64,000 nucleotides of DNA from Ceratothoa steindachneri (Eukaryota > Arthropoda > Malacostraca > Isopoda > Cymothoidae). Shown piece after piece: positions 36,380 through 47,656 of this stretch (its first letter is position 1; each line of letters opens with the position of its first letter). The DNA is taken from positions 138,966,685 to 139,030,684 of the forward strand of contig OZ018321.1 of assembly GCA_963969495.1 (NCBI GenBank), read 5' to 3'. A program made the position numbers and the translations under genes. The notes beneath the pieces were generated by a model. The model did no database searches. It was not told where the DNA came from and saw only the letters and a list, made by a program, of their open reading frames with translations.

Positions 36380-36654
36380 TACCCGGTTGTGAAATATTCA
36401 TTATGTGTATATGCATGATGCAGGTAATAATCTTCATGTGTATTTCTCGGTTTAAGTTAATATGTTTGTTAAATCCTGTATTCTGTTTTGTAGCGTTTGC
36501 GTATGAGAAATTAAAACTTTTTTTAAAATACGCTCCTAATAAATTTAATAGTGTTATTTATCCAATTATCTTTCTCTATAAGATCTCGTCAAAGAAAATC
36601 AATATTATAATTTAATGTGGAACCTCTCTTTATTTCTATTTCCCTTAAAATATT
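36380..36654. repeat. Partial copy of the foldback element loop region
   Basis: TTATCTTTCTCTATAAGATC, TCGTCAAAGAAAATCA and the following TTTATTTCTATTTCCCTT are closely matched at 45480-45568, inside the foldback element at 44.4-45.8 kb. A GCATGATGCAGG segment at about 36413 recurs inverted at about 36786. Confidence 0.65.
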
Positions 36655-36774
36655 GGTAAATGTTGCGAGTATGGGCGGATGCGATTCTAGCTTATTTTGA
36701 GGGTAGGCTCGTTGTAGGAAAAATGGCCCAAAATAAGCTAGGACTCGGATCCGGCCATACTCTACACAATTACC
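36655..36774. mobile_element. MITE, short palindromic copy
   Basis: A 120-bp element made of little more than its two inverted ends. It starts GGTAAATGTTGCGAGTATGG and ends CCATACTCTACACAATTACC, with internal CTAGCTTATTTTG against CAAAATAAGCTAG. The ends match those of the copy at 45097-45364. AT-rich flanks obscure the target duplication. Confidence 0.8.
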
Positions 36775-36835
36775 AAAAATATGACCTGCATCATGCATGC
36801 ACACATAAATATTGCACACCGGCAGTGCTAGATTT

Positions 36836-37073
36836 AGGTAAATAGCTTATTTTGGGCTATTTTTCCTAGCTCTTTTTTCTGAGTTGAAATCTATGTGGAC
36901 GAAGTTTATGGCGATTTTCGATTATATACTGGGAGGCTGTGCCCCCCAACCTCCCCAAATGATTGAAATCTAAGGATCATTGTAGGCCTATCTCCCCGAC
37001 GAGCGGTCCCCAACAACGAGTCGATCCTCAAAATAAGCTAGAATCGCATCCGCCCATACTCGCAACATTTACC
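36836..37073. mobile_element. MITE, longer copy with damaged left end
   Basis: It starts GGTAAATAGCTTATTTTGGG, runs through ATGTGGACGAAGTTTATGGC and ends CCATACTCGCAACATTTACC. It aligns along its length with 45097-45364, but the left end lacks about 25 bases of the inverted repeat. Confidence 0.8.
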
Positions 37074-37162
37074 TTTAAATTAATCATATATAATTGCGTT
37101 GACGAGATAGCTAAATGTTAGGTAATGTGTAATATTTAGTACTGATGTCCGCATGTAAGTAG

Positions 37163-37181
37163 CAGTGGTGTAGCTAGGATT
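37163..37181. repeat. hAT-type terminal repeat, single end
   Basis: CAGTGGTGTAGCTAGGATT matches the CAGTGGCGTAGCTAGG consensus seen at ends of many hAT elements and their MITEs, and a G-run follows. No inverted partner was found. Confidence 0.45.
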
Positions 37182-39110
37182 CCGCTGAAAAGTGTGGGGG
37201 GGGGGGACCCATGTGACGCAGCGGGAAGTCCGGAGAAATGTTTTAAATTTGTTGTCGTTTTCCTCGCATCTGGGCCTATCTCAGAACATATCCGACCATC
37301 AAAAGAAGCCAACATCCATCCTAAATTTCACAAATTCACAAGCATGATTTGCACACATCAAAATGATAGACAGGTTCAAGCCAGTAGGAGGACGGGGGAG
37401 GTCTTGGATGATGAAAGTGATCTCTTAGTTGGTCACCAGATATATTTATATTCCACCTCGTTTTGTGATCCTCTTTGCTATTGCGCTCACCATAAGATTG
37501 TTCCGAAACGTTGATCGTTAAACCAGATTTGGGTGATACGATAATTATTACATGACTCCAAAAGGTAATGATGAATATCTTTGGCTGGGCGATGAGCAGA
37601 AATTCTGATATGATTTTAGCCTTCGAGCAAAATAGTGATAAAAACAAGAAGACTGCAGTTCCATTTATTTAGTGGCTTTGGGTAGCAAATGGAGGAGGAG
37701 TTTGAATTAGATTGATGATCCATTTCACGAGCTTATCTTTGATGATGCTTAAATATAAGTCTCTTAATGTTCGTGCTTTGGTACGATGAATGAATAAGAC
37801 TCGTCTTGATGTAAGATCAGTTGCGTAAATGCTATCTTCTAATGCAGAATAAATGACTTGATTGGTATGATCCGCGAGCTAAATGTGAAACTGCTCCTCG
37901 AAATGATTTCTCTCGAATGATCCTCTCTCCTATGATCTCTCTCGAATAATCTATCTCCTCCTCGATTTTCTCGTTTTATACTTGGACACATTTACAAACA
38001 TACATATATATATACATATACAATACTTTTGAAAACCTTTTCTCTCGTGACAAAATATACTGAAACGGTGAAATAAAACTATAATATTGTAGTTGTAATT
38101 TAATGCTCACCGAGTGTTGTTACAATCGAGCTAACCCATTTTAAGGTTTCCTTTTTGTAACCTCAGAATAATTAGTCTTATTCCCAGTTTACCTTTGCAC
38201 CGCGAATTTGGTCTTTTCGGGAAATCATAATAGGAATTGTTCTAAAATTCCTGTTACATGTTAAAATGTTTCATTTGAGTTTCTTTTTGTTTCGTATCAC
38301 ACACATAAATTTATTTACATTGGCTGAGTCTACACATTACTATTTCATGGGTTTGTGTGTGCACATATTGTGTTTACCACACAATGAAAAACTGCCAATT
38401 TTTCCAGTCAAGATTTTCTCAGTGGATTCTTGTACTTTGAGACATGCTCTTTGAAATAGGCCCTAGGGCCATCTTGAATTTTGCCTCAAATCCAATATGT
38501 CTGCCAAAATAACTAAAATGTTATCTGGAAGAATCCTATCAGGTCAAAAGCACAATATTTTCATTAATTTGTAATGTTTATTAACAGTAAAGATGAAGCA
38601 ATTGGTAAATAGCTATATCTCCTGTTCTATGTACTTAAGATATGTCAACAGATTTGGTGTTGATCGCTAGGTTTTCAGGCCTGAGGAATCCAAATATACA
38701 ATCAGATTTGAAATTAGGTAAGTAGGTCATTAAGTAAGTTCAAGATGGCCGTCAACGGCGCTGTCCATAATATGTTCATTGGTGTTTTGCATTGTTTGCT
38801 AATTGAATTGATTGTTTGATTATTTGTTGCTTTGTTTCTTTGTTGCTTGCTTTATTTGTTGGTCAGTTAGTATGTAGGTTGCTTTATTTGTTGTCATTTA
38901 GGATAATTGTTTGTTTGATGGTTTGTTTGTTAGTTTGTTTGTTTATTTTGGTGTTGTGGGCTTGTTTGTAGGTGATGTGGCTCTGGATGGAGATAATGCA
39001 GGAGCAGAGGGGGAGGGGGGAGAAGTGACAACTCATAAAATCCCCTGCACAGCATAGTGCAGTGGATTAATAATTCTAGGGACTAGATATATTTTTTCAG
39101 GGTCGAGGAA
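37182..39110. other. Unassigned interval with TTTG-rich tract
   Basis: No supported gene. 38780-38960 is rich in TTTG/GTTTGTTT. An AAGATGGCC-type stretch (about 38465-38760) directly precedes the cysteine-rich pseudogene and could belong to the same element. Confidence 0.35.
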
Positions 39111-39116
39111 TATGTT

Positions 39117-40345
39117 CTCTCACTTTCCGCCACAATATCTGCAATTTGTGCCAAGAATTCAAGGAGGTTAGTGTTGCAGCAGAAAGTAACCTCAGGTCTA
39201 TTTCAGATTCCACGAATCCATTCCAGTGAAGACAAATGTGGAGCCCCTGTTTCAGATTCACTGAATCTGCAGTTCGAAATTTGCAAAGACATTGGAGTGT
39301 GTTTAATCTTTGTGAGTGGCAAATTATTGCAATATGGAACTAACGCCATTTCTACGTCCCATAGCCGACAAGGGTAGATGCAGTCTTTGCAATGAACTCA
39401 TCAAGGAAAATGAGGACACAGAAGAAGTGGGAACCTGTGGATTGCAGTCTCTTAGGGCCTATTCTAATAGATTGGCTGGTATTGACTACACGTTATGTTC
39501 CTAGCCACCGTATGTTGAATTCTGGTGTGCAGGACCACAGCTGTCTGGGGACCACAATGACAATATGACTGTTCATTAAAGCTGTCGGATCCATTTTCGA
39601 GCAAGGTTGAATCGGTCAAGGCGAATAACCCCCCCCCCCAACAGGGTACCAATACTGCAATAGAGGTTACAGAACAAACTGAGTAAGATGAAGCTCCCCC
39701 ATACAGAATCCACAGGGGATCATTAGAGAAGAAAAAGTTGTGTTTTGTGTGTGACACAGAGACCCAAAATGGTATAAAACCTTTCAATGATGGTGGCCTT
39801 GGACGATGTTCAGAGGAGAATGCTTTCAGTAAAATCGAACATTAAATGGACGTCCAAATGAAGGATGAGAAAAACAAGTATCATGCTGCAGCAAAGCGAC
39901 TAGATGTTCTTCTCAGTGAATCATCCTACGATGTGTTTGGGCTTGATTCTTACTACCATAAGACTTGCGACGACAACTTTACCTATGTGTATAGCAAGAA
40001 GCAGCCAACCGCAGAGACTGGAGAACAGGAAAGATTGCAGACTGCATTTATGGGCAGATTTTTTTACCTGTTTCAGCGTAATGTTATCAATGACCAAGAG
40101 GCCTTTCTTGTGACTGAGCTGTTAGAAGAGATCAAAGAGCTTAGGATTGATGATGTCCTTGAGGTCCAACCCATCACAAAAACGGCCACTCTAAAGTTGA
40201 GCCTGACAGAGAAATTCGGATGTTCCATTGAATTTCATAAGATTGGTGAAAGGCTTGTAGTACATTCCAGCAGTGTAAACACCTTATCATATTCGGCAAC
40301 TACAATTGAAAGCCATGGTCTTCCGGAAAGATATCTCACTGGTAA
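39117..40345 (+). pseudogene. Cysteine-rich protein of an uncharacterised repeated family
   Basis: Plus-strand segments are GRCSLCNELIKENEDTEEVG then CGLQSLRAYS (about 39370-39460), CFVCDTETQNGIKPFNDGGL and GRCSEENAF (39739-39830), a stop, then YHAAAKRLDVLLSESSYDVF, YYHKTCDDNFTYVY and a helical tail to LPERYLT (39846-40338). C-x2-C pairs followed by a YH-x2-C-x3-F block suggest a zinc-binding module. I recall similar proteins as uncharacterised, multicopy families in arthropods and cnidarians, probably transposon-linked, but cannot name them. The last frame ends at a perfect splice-donor sequence (GGTAAGTAG, about 40341), suggesting the ancestor had introns. A stop at 39842-39844 and frameshifts disable this copy. 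Confidence 0.55.
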
Positions 40346-40379
40346 GTAGCTTATAAATGATTCATAGAATTATAATCTA

Positions 40380-41634
40380 TGCGATAGACTGGCCTGAGGC
40401 TGCCACGCCTCGCCTCTATCACATATCCATACTCATGCTTCCCACGTGCATCCTGCGAGAAGAGAGTAGCGTGGCGTCCTTATCGCCCAACATCCCCAAG
40501 TATAATCTTCCCCCACTTCAAGTTTAATCAAGGAGGTTCAATCCCCCGTTTGCCTCCAGGCGTCGATCTGGCATGATTGAATTAGGCTTATGGAAAGATA
40601 AGGTTTTTCCTAAGGCTACCGAGACATTCCATGGAAGTACCCCACTGTCCCCTACCCCGAGGGGCTGGCTCCGGCTATTTATGCGATATAATTTCGCGTT
40701 TGAAGCAGCTCGAGATTAACTTTGTCAGGCATCACGCCGATCCGGTCCCTCTTGTGTACCTAGGAACTCTCTACCTCGAGAACCCCCTTATTTTCCAGAA
40801 GAGGACAATATCCTTGAGTGCTAAGGTTCGTGCCCCTCGAGACGCCAAGTCAACAGGGCCCCCCTGTTGTTCAGAAAGACAACAACTTTAGAACAGTCAT
40901 TGTTCTTCGAGCCCGTTCGACAAGAAACGGTTCTCGTTCCCCTGATATCACGTCAGTGGTAATTTAATTCCCCCCCCTTTTAACGTTCTTCAAGAGAACG
41001 CTTGATTACATCAATAATCTCAATTGTTCATCCAGAACATCTCCGATATCCTGTCTTAAGGATCGCTCGTACTTCCAAGCCACACTTCGCTCTCACTTCT
41101 CGAAGTCAGTCCTTCCCCCCTCGTTAAGGACAACCCCCCTAAAAAAACCTTCTCATGGGAAGGAAATCGCCAGTCAGTCGGAACGAAGCCATTCCTTCAA
41201 ATCACCTTCCTCTGCACGACGACCTTATAAATACGTGAGCTACGAATAGCATTTAACTTTGTGCTAACGTAACTCCGTGCTTTAACACTGATTAGGCCAA
41301 CCCTTTCCCTTTTTGTTTGTTTTGTCATTTAAATCCCTCCATGACCTTTTCATTTCATGTGTATCTCCCATTTTAATCATCGGTCATTTAAATATTTTCC
41401 ATGTGTTGTTTTGTTAGATTAATTAATAAAATTCTATTTTATTAATGCTTGCAATATTATTTATATTTGGGCTCCGTTCGACTTCCTAAGTATATTGAAG
41501 ATAAATAAGCTCTCTCCAGGTCTATTTATTTACGTAGTCATTGTCGGCCAACTGATCAACCCCGCACTCGAATATAGAATAATCCCCACAAAGAATAGAT
41601 ATATAGTATATCGTCGGAAGCCTTTTCTGCAACA
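40380..41634 (+). mobile_element. Solo LTR of a Ty3/gypsy-like element
   Basis: From TGCGATAGACTGGCC to TTTCTGCAACA it is homologous along its length to 62131-63590. It begins TG and ends CA. The flanks ATCTA (40375-40379) and ATGTA (41635-41639) look like a 5-bp target duplication with one mismatch. GGCTATTTATGCG (about 40672) is a possible TATA region, and AATAAA sits in a TAATAAAA/TTTTATTA hairpin near 41425-41446. No leader or gag follows, so this is a solo LTR. It carries only one unit of the roughly 78-bp repeat that is amplified in the other copy. Confidence 0.75.
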
Positions 41635-42246
41635 ATGTATATAGATGGCTTGATGCCCTCTGGTGGAAACTTTCCAAGTTTTTACCAATTTGTCATTTGC
41701 TTCTGCATGTGTGGTGACCTGCAAATGTGTGCTATTTTGCTGGGTTTGCTCTACCAGCTGAGAATGACAACGTGGAAGTAAGTCAAACGTCCTGTTTGAT
41801 GATTAAGTTATCCTTGGATCTTTACCGAAGGGAACCGATTGGAGGCAACATGGACTGAATTGTGATAGTCTCCGCTGATCTATTACGTTGTAAATAACTC
41901 TTGTTTAGTGCCCAGTCTTTTTTGCTTTTTCTTCTTGTAATTTATATTTACTCGGGTAAGTAATCATTTTGAGTGTCCTAGTGATATATCTAATGTTAAT
42001 TTCTATTGCTAATCTATTTATTTTATAAAGGTTGACCTCTATAATCATTTTCTTTATGTAAGAATATAATCTACCTTATTATTATTTAACCTAACCTTTG
42101 TAGCTTTTCTGTAAAGCATCTTTCTATGACTAATATTAGTAGGTTAGGTTAATTAGTCAGGTTAAGTTTTAAATATTTACATTAAGGTAAGTGAATCCCA
42201 CAATTAACCCTTATCGATAGAGGCTATATACGACCTGCAAAACTTT
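41635..42246. other. Unassigned interval
   Basis: No supported gene. A few GGTTAGGTTA stretches near 42145 resemble arthropod telomere units but do not form an array. Confidence 0.35.
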
Positions 42247-42510
42247 GAATAATTCAAAGACTAACCTTAGGAGGACTCTGGAGAATGTAATGGTAAAAAA
42301 GAGAATGAGAATGTAAAACAATATAAGGGTTTCAAATTTGGTTTGAATTCGCCGAATAGTTATGATGTTATTGTCAAAACAAAATAATTCATGGGCTAAC
42401 CTTGAGATGACCATGAGAGTTATACCTTTGAAAAGAGAATGTAAAACAACATAAGGGTTTCGAATTTCGTTAGAATCGGCTGATTAGTTACACTGTTATT
42501 ACAAAAGCAA
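42247..42510. repeat. Tandem duplication of about 130 bp
   Basis: Two diverged copies (about 42247-42382 and 42383-42510) share CTAACCTT, GAGAATGTAAAACAA, ATAAGGGTTTC and AATCGGC/AATTCGC. GACCGACCGACCGACATAG follows the second copy. Confidence 0.75.
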
Positions 42511-42929
42511 AAAGAAAAAGCAAAACTGGGACCGACCGACCGACATAGTGAGATGTAGAGTCGCCCGTGACTAGACTCGCACGCGACTAAACACCACGGC
42601 TGGAACCAAGCCTAGAGAGACCAAAAAAAAAGCACCAAACAGAGAAAATAAAAAGTGAAAAGGAAGAAAAAAGAAAAGGTAACCAACAAGAGGCAAAATG
42701 TGTGACGGAACATTTAGAATCCTACAAATTACGTGAACGGATGAACCGGAAAACGAATACAATATGGGAATATATTCAGAGAAATTGATGCCGAAATAGT
42801 TCTAATATCAGGACATGGCATCGGTACAAAAAATGGAAAAAATGATAAATAAATTTGGATCTACAAAGTATTAGTGACCGACCATATCGATGGGATGGGA
42901 AAGCAATAGCCGTTAGGACAAATATAAAA

Positions 42930-43715
42930 CAAAAGGGCAAAGATGACGTATGAAAAAGGTGAGTAGATAAAGAAAATAAGAATAATAAAAATAAGGGCAA
43001 AAATAGAGGTGTGTAAAAAGTGGAGAGAAAAGAGAATATGAATAATGAGAATAAGGGTAAAGAAGGACGTATGAAAAAGAGTAGAGAAAGAGAATAAAAA
43101 TAATGAGAATAAGAGCTAATAGAGATGTATGAAAAGCTAAGGAGAGAAAGAGAATAAGAATAATGAGATTAAAGGCAAATAAAGATGTAAGAAAACAGGA
43201 GTAGAGAAAGTGAATAAGAATGATGAAAATGAAGGTAAAGATAGACGTATGAAAAAAGTAAAAGAAGAAGAGAATAAGAATAATGAGAATAAGGGGAAAG
43301 ATAGACATATGAAAAGGTGAGTAGAGAAAGAGAATAAGAATAAAGGGCAAAGATAGATGCATGAAAAGGTGAGAAGAGAAAGAAATAAGAATAATCAGAA
43401 TAAGAGCACTGATACTTGTTTGAAATAGGTGAAAAGAGAAAGAAAATAAGAATAATAAGAATAAGGGCTAAGATAGATGTATGAAATAAAATTATATAAA
43501 TAGATTAAGAATAATGAGAATAATGAGTAGATAAAGAGAATTAAAATAAGGCCAAAGAAAGACGTATGAAAAAGGTGGGGAGAGAAAGAGAATAATAATA
43601 ATGAGAATATGGGCGAAGATAAATGTATGAAAAGGTACTTAGAGAAAGAGAATGAAGATAAGGGCAAAGATAGACCTATGAATATGGCGAGGAAAGAAAG
43701 AGAAAGAGAATACTG
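42930..43715. repeat. Purine-rich minisatellite, about 60-bp period
   Basis: The unit is roughly AGAGAAAGAGAATAAGAATA, ATGAGAATAAGGGCAAAGAT, AGATGTATGAAAAGGTGAGT, with about 13 diverged copies. Strand asymmetry is extreme (A+G on plus). Minus-strand hydrophobic open frames such as 42913-43362 are a by-product. Confidence 0.92.
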
Positions 43716-44370
43716 AAGTCAACTATAACAAGACTTCAAATGCTTAGCTCCTCTTTCCCAGTTACCGGATCCCTGGGCCTATACATAATCCCCTATGGTC
43801 AAATCCGTACAGACAACTCATATAAGGAAAATGTGTGTGCTTTGAGTAGAAAGAGACAAATGAAGGAAAAGAAACGCTGAAAAAAATCATGGAAGGTAAG
43901 AATTATTGTCGAATTTCTTCGGCTCTTATTTAAAATCTATCTCATTTTATGATAAAGTTTTTTCTTTTATTATTTTTCTTTGTTTTTCAGTTACTTAAAA
44001 TATAAATTTGAACCCTTTTCCCAAGAATGACAAAAAGAAAAAAAAGATATTACACGAGAAAAGTTCTAACATATGTACCTTTTATGTTGAATATTATTCG
44101 ATGGCTTCATATTTTCCACTTGCCTCGGGGTTAATCCCGTGGGTTCTGCATCTCCCAGTTCCATAGAAGGACGATCTAAGAAGAGTGAGAAGAATTTGCC
44201 AGTACGCCATTCGGCTCATATCTTACTTGGTTCTATGTTAACCAATAAAAAAATGCATATTTAATTGCTGAGCCGTGTATTTTACGTTTATTATTGACAG
44301 CTCGTTTGTTTCCAATGTTCGTAAATAAATTGAGAATAAGTTTTAATGCCAGAAAAAACATTTTATCTTT
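43716..44370. other. Unassigned AT-rich interval
   Basis: Nothing recognisable. Confidence 0.4.
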
Positions 44371-44463
44371 TGGGTGCCGTTTATATGTTGACTTTCTTAT
44401 CAGCTTCCTTCCTCTATTTCAGCAATATTGATTAATGGTAGTTAGTATTTTACTAAATTTATC

Positions 44464-45000
44464 GGTAATTGTTAAGATTAGTGGCGCACGATTTTGTTAG
44501 CGATTTTTGTTTGCTACCTTTCTAGCTACTTTTCCCCATTCCTTTAACTTTTTGTAGACTTGCCTATAACTCCTGGCAATCGCTTTTGTATTGGAATTTA
44601 ATGGTAGGCTTTCGAAATGTGGAATACTACTATATTATTAAAAAATAGCTGGGGGGCTGCAATGCCCACAATTAAAAAAGGCTATGGGGGGCGAAGCCCT
44701 CATTTTGAAATTCTCTTCAAAGTGATATATAATACAATATGGTGCGATTTCTAATATCCGAACCCCCCAAACACACACAAAAAGGATTTCTTAATTTGCA
44801 AGGAAAAAAACAGTCTCTAAATTTAAAAAAAAACCCAACTTTTGAGCCATCACCTATAATCATTTAGGCGCCGTTTATATGATTGATTGTACAAATATAT
44901 ATGAATTGGCCAGTAGGCAGGCTGAAAAACGCTGATAAAACAGCAAATCTGTAGCCAAAATCGCTATCAAAATCGTGCGCCACTAATCTTAAGAATTACC
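44464..45000. mobile_element. MITE with about 50-bp TIRs and perfect 8-bp target duplication
   Basis: The ends GGTAATTGTTAAGATTAGTG and (reverse complement) GGTAATTCTTAAGATTAGTG continue into CGCACGATTTTG on both sides. AATTTATC flanks the element exactly on both sides (44456-44463 and 45001-45008). An 8-bp duplication with GG ends is compatible with Merlin, hAT or P-type transposases. The superfamily is not settled. The interior (about 44846-44895) holds a second copy of the foldback terminus GGCGCCGTTTATATG with its flank. Confidence 0.88.
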
Positions 45001-45096
45001 AATTTATCATTCATTAAATATTTCTTGAGAATACGGTTAAAATAAATCGATGGAAAACCTTTGTAATTATGTGAATATGCATATAATAAATATTTT

Positions 45097-45364
45097 GGTA
45101 ATTGTGTAGTATGGCCGGATCCGAGTCCTAGCTTATTTTGGGCTATTTTTCCTAGCTACTTTTTCTGAGCTGAAATCTATGTGGACGATGTTTATGGCGA
45201 TTTCCGAATATATACTGGGGGGCTTTGACCCCCAGGCATCCCCCCCAAAATGATTGAAATCTCAGGATCTTCGTCGGCCCATACCCCCGACGAGCCGTCC
45301 GCAACAACGAGCCTACCCTCAAAATAAGCTAGAATCGCAACCGCCCATACTCGCAACATTTACC
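45097..45364. mobile_element. MITE, second family member
   Basis: It starts GGTAATTGTGTAGTATGGCC and ends CCATACTCGCAACATTTACC, homologous to the copies at 36655-36774 and 36836-37073. ATATTTT flanks it directly on both sides (45090-45096 and 45365-45371). It is inserted in the left arm of the foldback element. Confidence 0.85.
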
Positions 45365-45806
45365 ATATTTTTGATGTGTTATTCTGGTTTTATTTTAATT
45401 TGTTGGTTGATTGCGTAGGAAAAATTAAAACTAATTTGCACAAAATATTCTATAAATAAATTTTAAAATGTTAATCATTACTTTATCTTTTTCTATAAGA
45501 TATCTCGTCAAAGAAAATAACTATTTTATTTGGATGGGTAACCCGTCTATATTTTTATTTCCCTTCTATATTTATTATAACATATAGCATAACATAATTT
45601 GACGGATGACATATCTACCTAATTACAACAGTTTTCCTTTGGTTTCCCTTAACCGTATTCTCAAGACATATTCACTGAATGGTAAATTTTAAAAATTCTA
45701 ATTAATATCAATCAATATTGCCCAAATAGAACAAGAAAGCTGATAAGAAACCAATCAAACATATAAACGGCACCTAAATGATTATAGGTGATGGCTCAAG
45801 TAAGCC

Positions 45807-46200
45807 TCTTCGAGACTAGTATGATTACCTTGGGTGATTTGTCACCGAGTTTTGGTACCACTCTTGGGGCAGCCAAATTAGTTTCCTTTTCTGCTTAGCG
45901 GCTGCCTGTTTGCTGCTACTATGAATGCCTTGTGTTCACATGGCACTGACTCCAAAAGAGTAGAAAGCTCTCTGCTTGCTTGAATGTAGGCTGGGTTATA
46001 GTTGGTTGTCAGTAGGTAACTGAATTAAATTTCTTCGAGACTGATGCGATTACTAAGGGGTGATTTGTCACTGAATTCTGGTACCACTTTGGGGCAGCCA
46101 AATGGTTTTCTCGATTCGGCCGGGCGGCTGCCTAGTTGCTTCGACTACGACTCCAAAGTGGAAAGGTCTCTTCTTGCTTAATAGGCCTGGGTAAATTGGG
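45807..46200 (+). repeat. Two tandem monomers of about 200 bp upstream of the CR1 element
   Basis: TTCGAGACTAGTATGATTAC, GGGTGATTTGTCAC, TTTTGGTACCACTCTTGGGG and CAGCCAAAT recur at about 46030-46190 as TTCGAGACTGATGCGATTAC and so on. They lie just before ORF1 of the CR1-like LINE in the same orientation, so they could be 5' UTR monomers. Confidence 0.8.
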
Positions 46201-46557
46201 GATCGGAGATTTCCTCGAAACGTGAAAGGAATCTTAGAGCTTGATTTCGATATTTTGGGGGCGGGAGTTTGGACTGGTCTTCAGATAGTAGTTTCTTGAT
46301 AAAAGAATTCATCTTTAGAGGAAAAGGTGTGGGAGGAGAGAGAGGAAATGGAAGGAAAGGAATTTATCGTTAAACACAGTACATTTCACTTTTTACATAA
46401 CAGCTCGAATACATTCCGGAGGAGCCTAATTTTCTCCCATATTTTGTTTATACTTTTCTTGATTGCTTAATTAAAGGGTTTGGAAAAGTTTTCCCAGTAT
46501 GGCTGTCGCTTTGGATGAAGTGAATATGCCCTTTGATTAAGTAGTGTGTATATAGTT

Positions 46558-47492
46558 TGTGATTTTTGTGGTGGTGAAAGAAGAGGGAATGTATCTGAAT
46601 GCCCCTTGTGTAATGTGACTCGTGCAAATGTGGCTTTGGTAGAGAAGGTGAGTCGGTTGCGTGATGAATGCAAAATATTAAGTGAGTTGGTTCGTCAAGT
46701 GAAAAGGGATTAGAGTATACGCCTGAAAAATGTGGTTGGGACCAGGAGGATGGAAGATAGGCCTAGAATAGGGACTGGAGAGAAAAAAGTGACTAAAAAG
46801 TGAAGAGGAATGGTGGGTGAATATGGATAGAATAAATAGGTTAGGACACGTTAGGTGTGTGAGTGAGAAGGAGATGGAACCTGTTAGGTTAACTAACAGA
46901 TTCGATTTCCTGAGAGAGGAAGAGGTTGAAAGTGATTTATCTGATGTGGTTGTGGCAGAAAGTGGAATAAGTGGTAGTTTGAATGAGAACAGGAGGGAGG
47001 GTGAAGCTAGGCCTAGGGGGACTAGGAGAATGACTGAGGTGCTTGTGATGGGTGACTCTCAGATTAGATATTTAGTTAGGAATTTGAGTGCGAGCAAATG
47101 GAAGGGAGCGAGAGTTTGTTTGCCGGGTGCTGGTGTAAATGATTTGCCTGAGAGGTATGATAGTCTAGTATCTGGGTGTGAGAGGGATGCAGTTGTGATT
47201 GAGCATGTGGAAGTAAATGATGTAAAGAAGGTGGGTTTATGTGAGTTACGACAGAGGTACAAAAGGTTAGTTGAAAGGATATGTTAAAGGCGTTGTTTCA
47301 GGTGTGCTTCCGAGATTGGATGTGGGGATGGAATGGTTGTCTCGTGCAATTGGACTGAATGGGTATGTGAAAGACCTGTGTGAGGAGTCGGGATTAGTGT
47401 GTGTAGATGTATGGAATGACTTTTGGGGGAATAGGGCATTGTATGCATTGGCTGAACTCCATCTAAGCCGGGCTGGGGTTGACGTGTTGTGA
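46558..47492 (+). pseudogene. CR1 ORF1: zinc finger plus SGNH esterase-like domain
   Basis: From 46558 the frame reads CDFCGGERRGNVSECPLCNV (two C-x2-C pairs) followed by a probable coiled coil, VALVEKVSRLRDECKILSEL. After stops and a shift, the 46817-47287 frame has VLVMGDSQIRYLVRNLS (GDS-type nucleophile block), CLPGAGVNDLPERYD and VVIEHVEVND. The last part (47271-47492) ends AELHLSRAGVDVL, the His block. These are the blocks of the SGNH hydrolase domain found in CR1 ORF1 proteins, whose exact role in retrotransposition is not settled. At least two frameshifts are present. Confidence 0.8.
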
Positions 47493-47656
47493 CAGGAGTT
47501 TGATAGTGTCGTTAGATCTTAGTAGGCGGGAAACTACTTACTGATAGTAGTCAGGGAAATACAAGGGCACATGGAGGGGCAGGGAAAGGAAAGAGATGCA
47601 GAGGAGATAGAGGGGAAGGTATACAGGGTAAAAGAGGTGCTTCAGGGATTGGAGGG

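Larger units (their letters stand above)
44373..45774. mobile_element. Foldback-type element carrying two nested MITEs
   Basis: The outer left arm (44373-44463, continuing at 45001-45096) begins GGTGCCGTTTATATG. It is the diverged reverse complement of the right arm (about 45570-45774), for example TTCTTGAGAATACGGTTAA against TTAACCGTATTCTCAAGAC. With the two insertions removed, the element is about 580 bp with arms of about 190 bp and a loop of about 200 bp. The loop matches 36440-36650. No coding sequence was found, so it would depend on a transposase in trans. Confidence 0.75.

Noticed and set aside
42110..42170. Telomeric TTAGG repeats
   Set aside because: Only two or three imperfect units in AT-rich DNA, not an array.
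42913..43667. Hydrophobic membrane-protein-like frames on the minus strand
   Set aside because: They are by-products of the purine-rich minisatellite (complementary pyrimidines encode F, L, S and Y).
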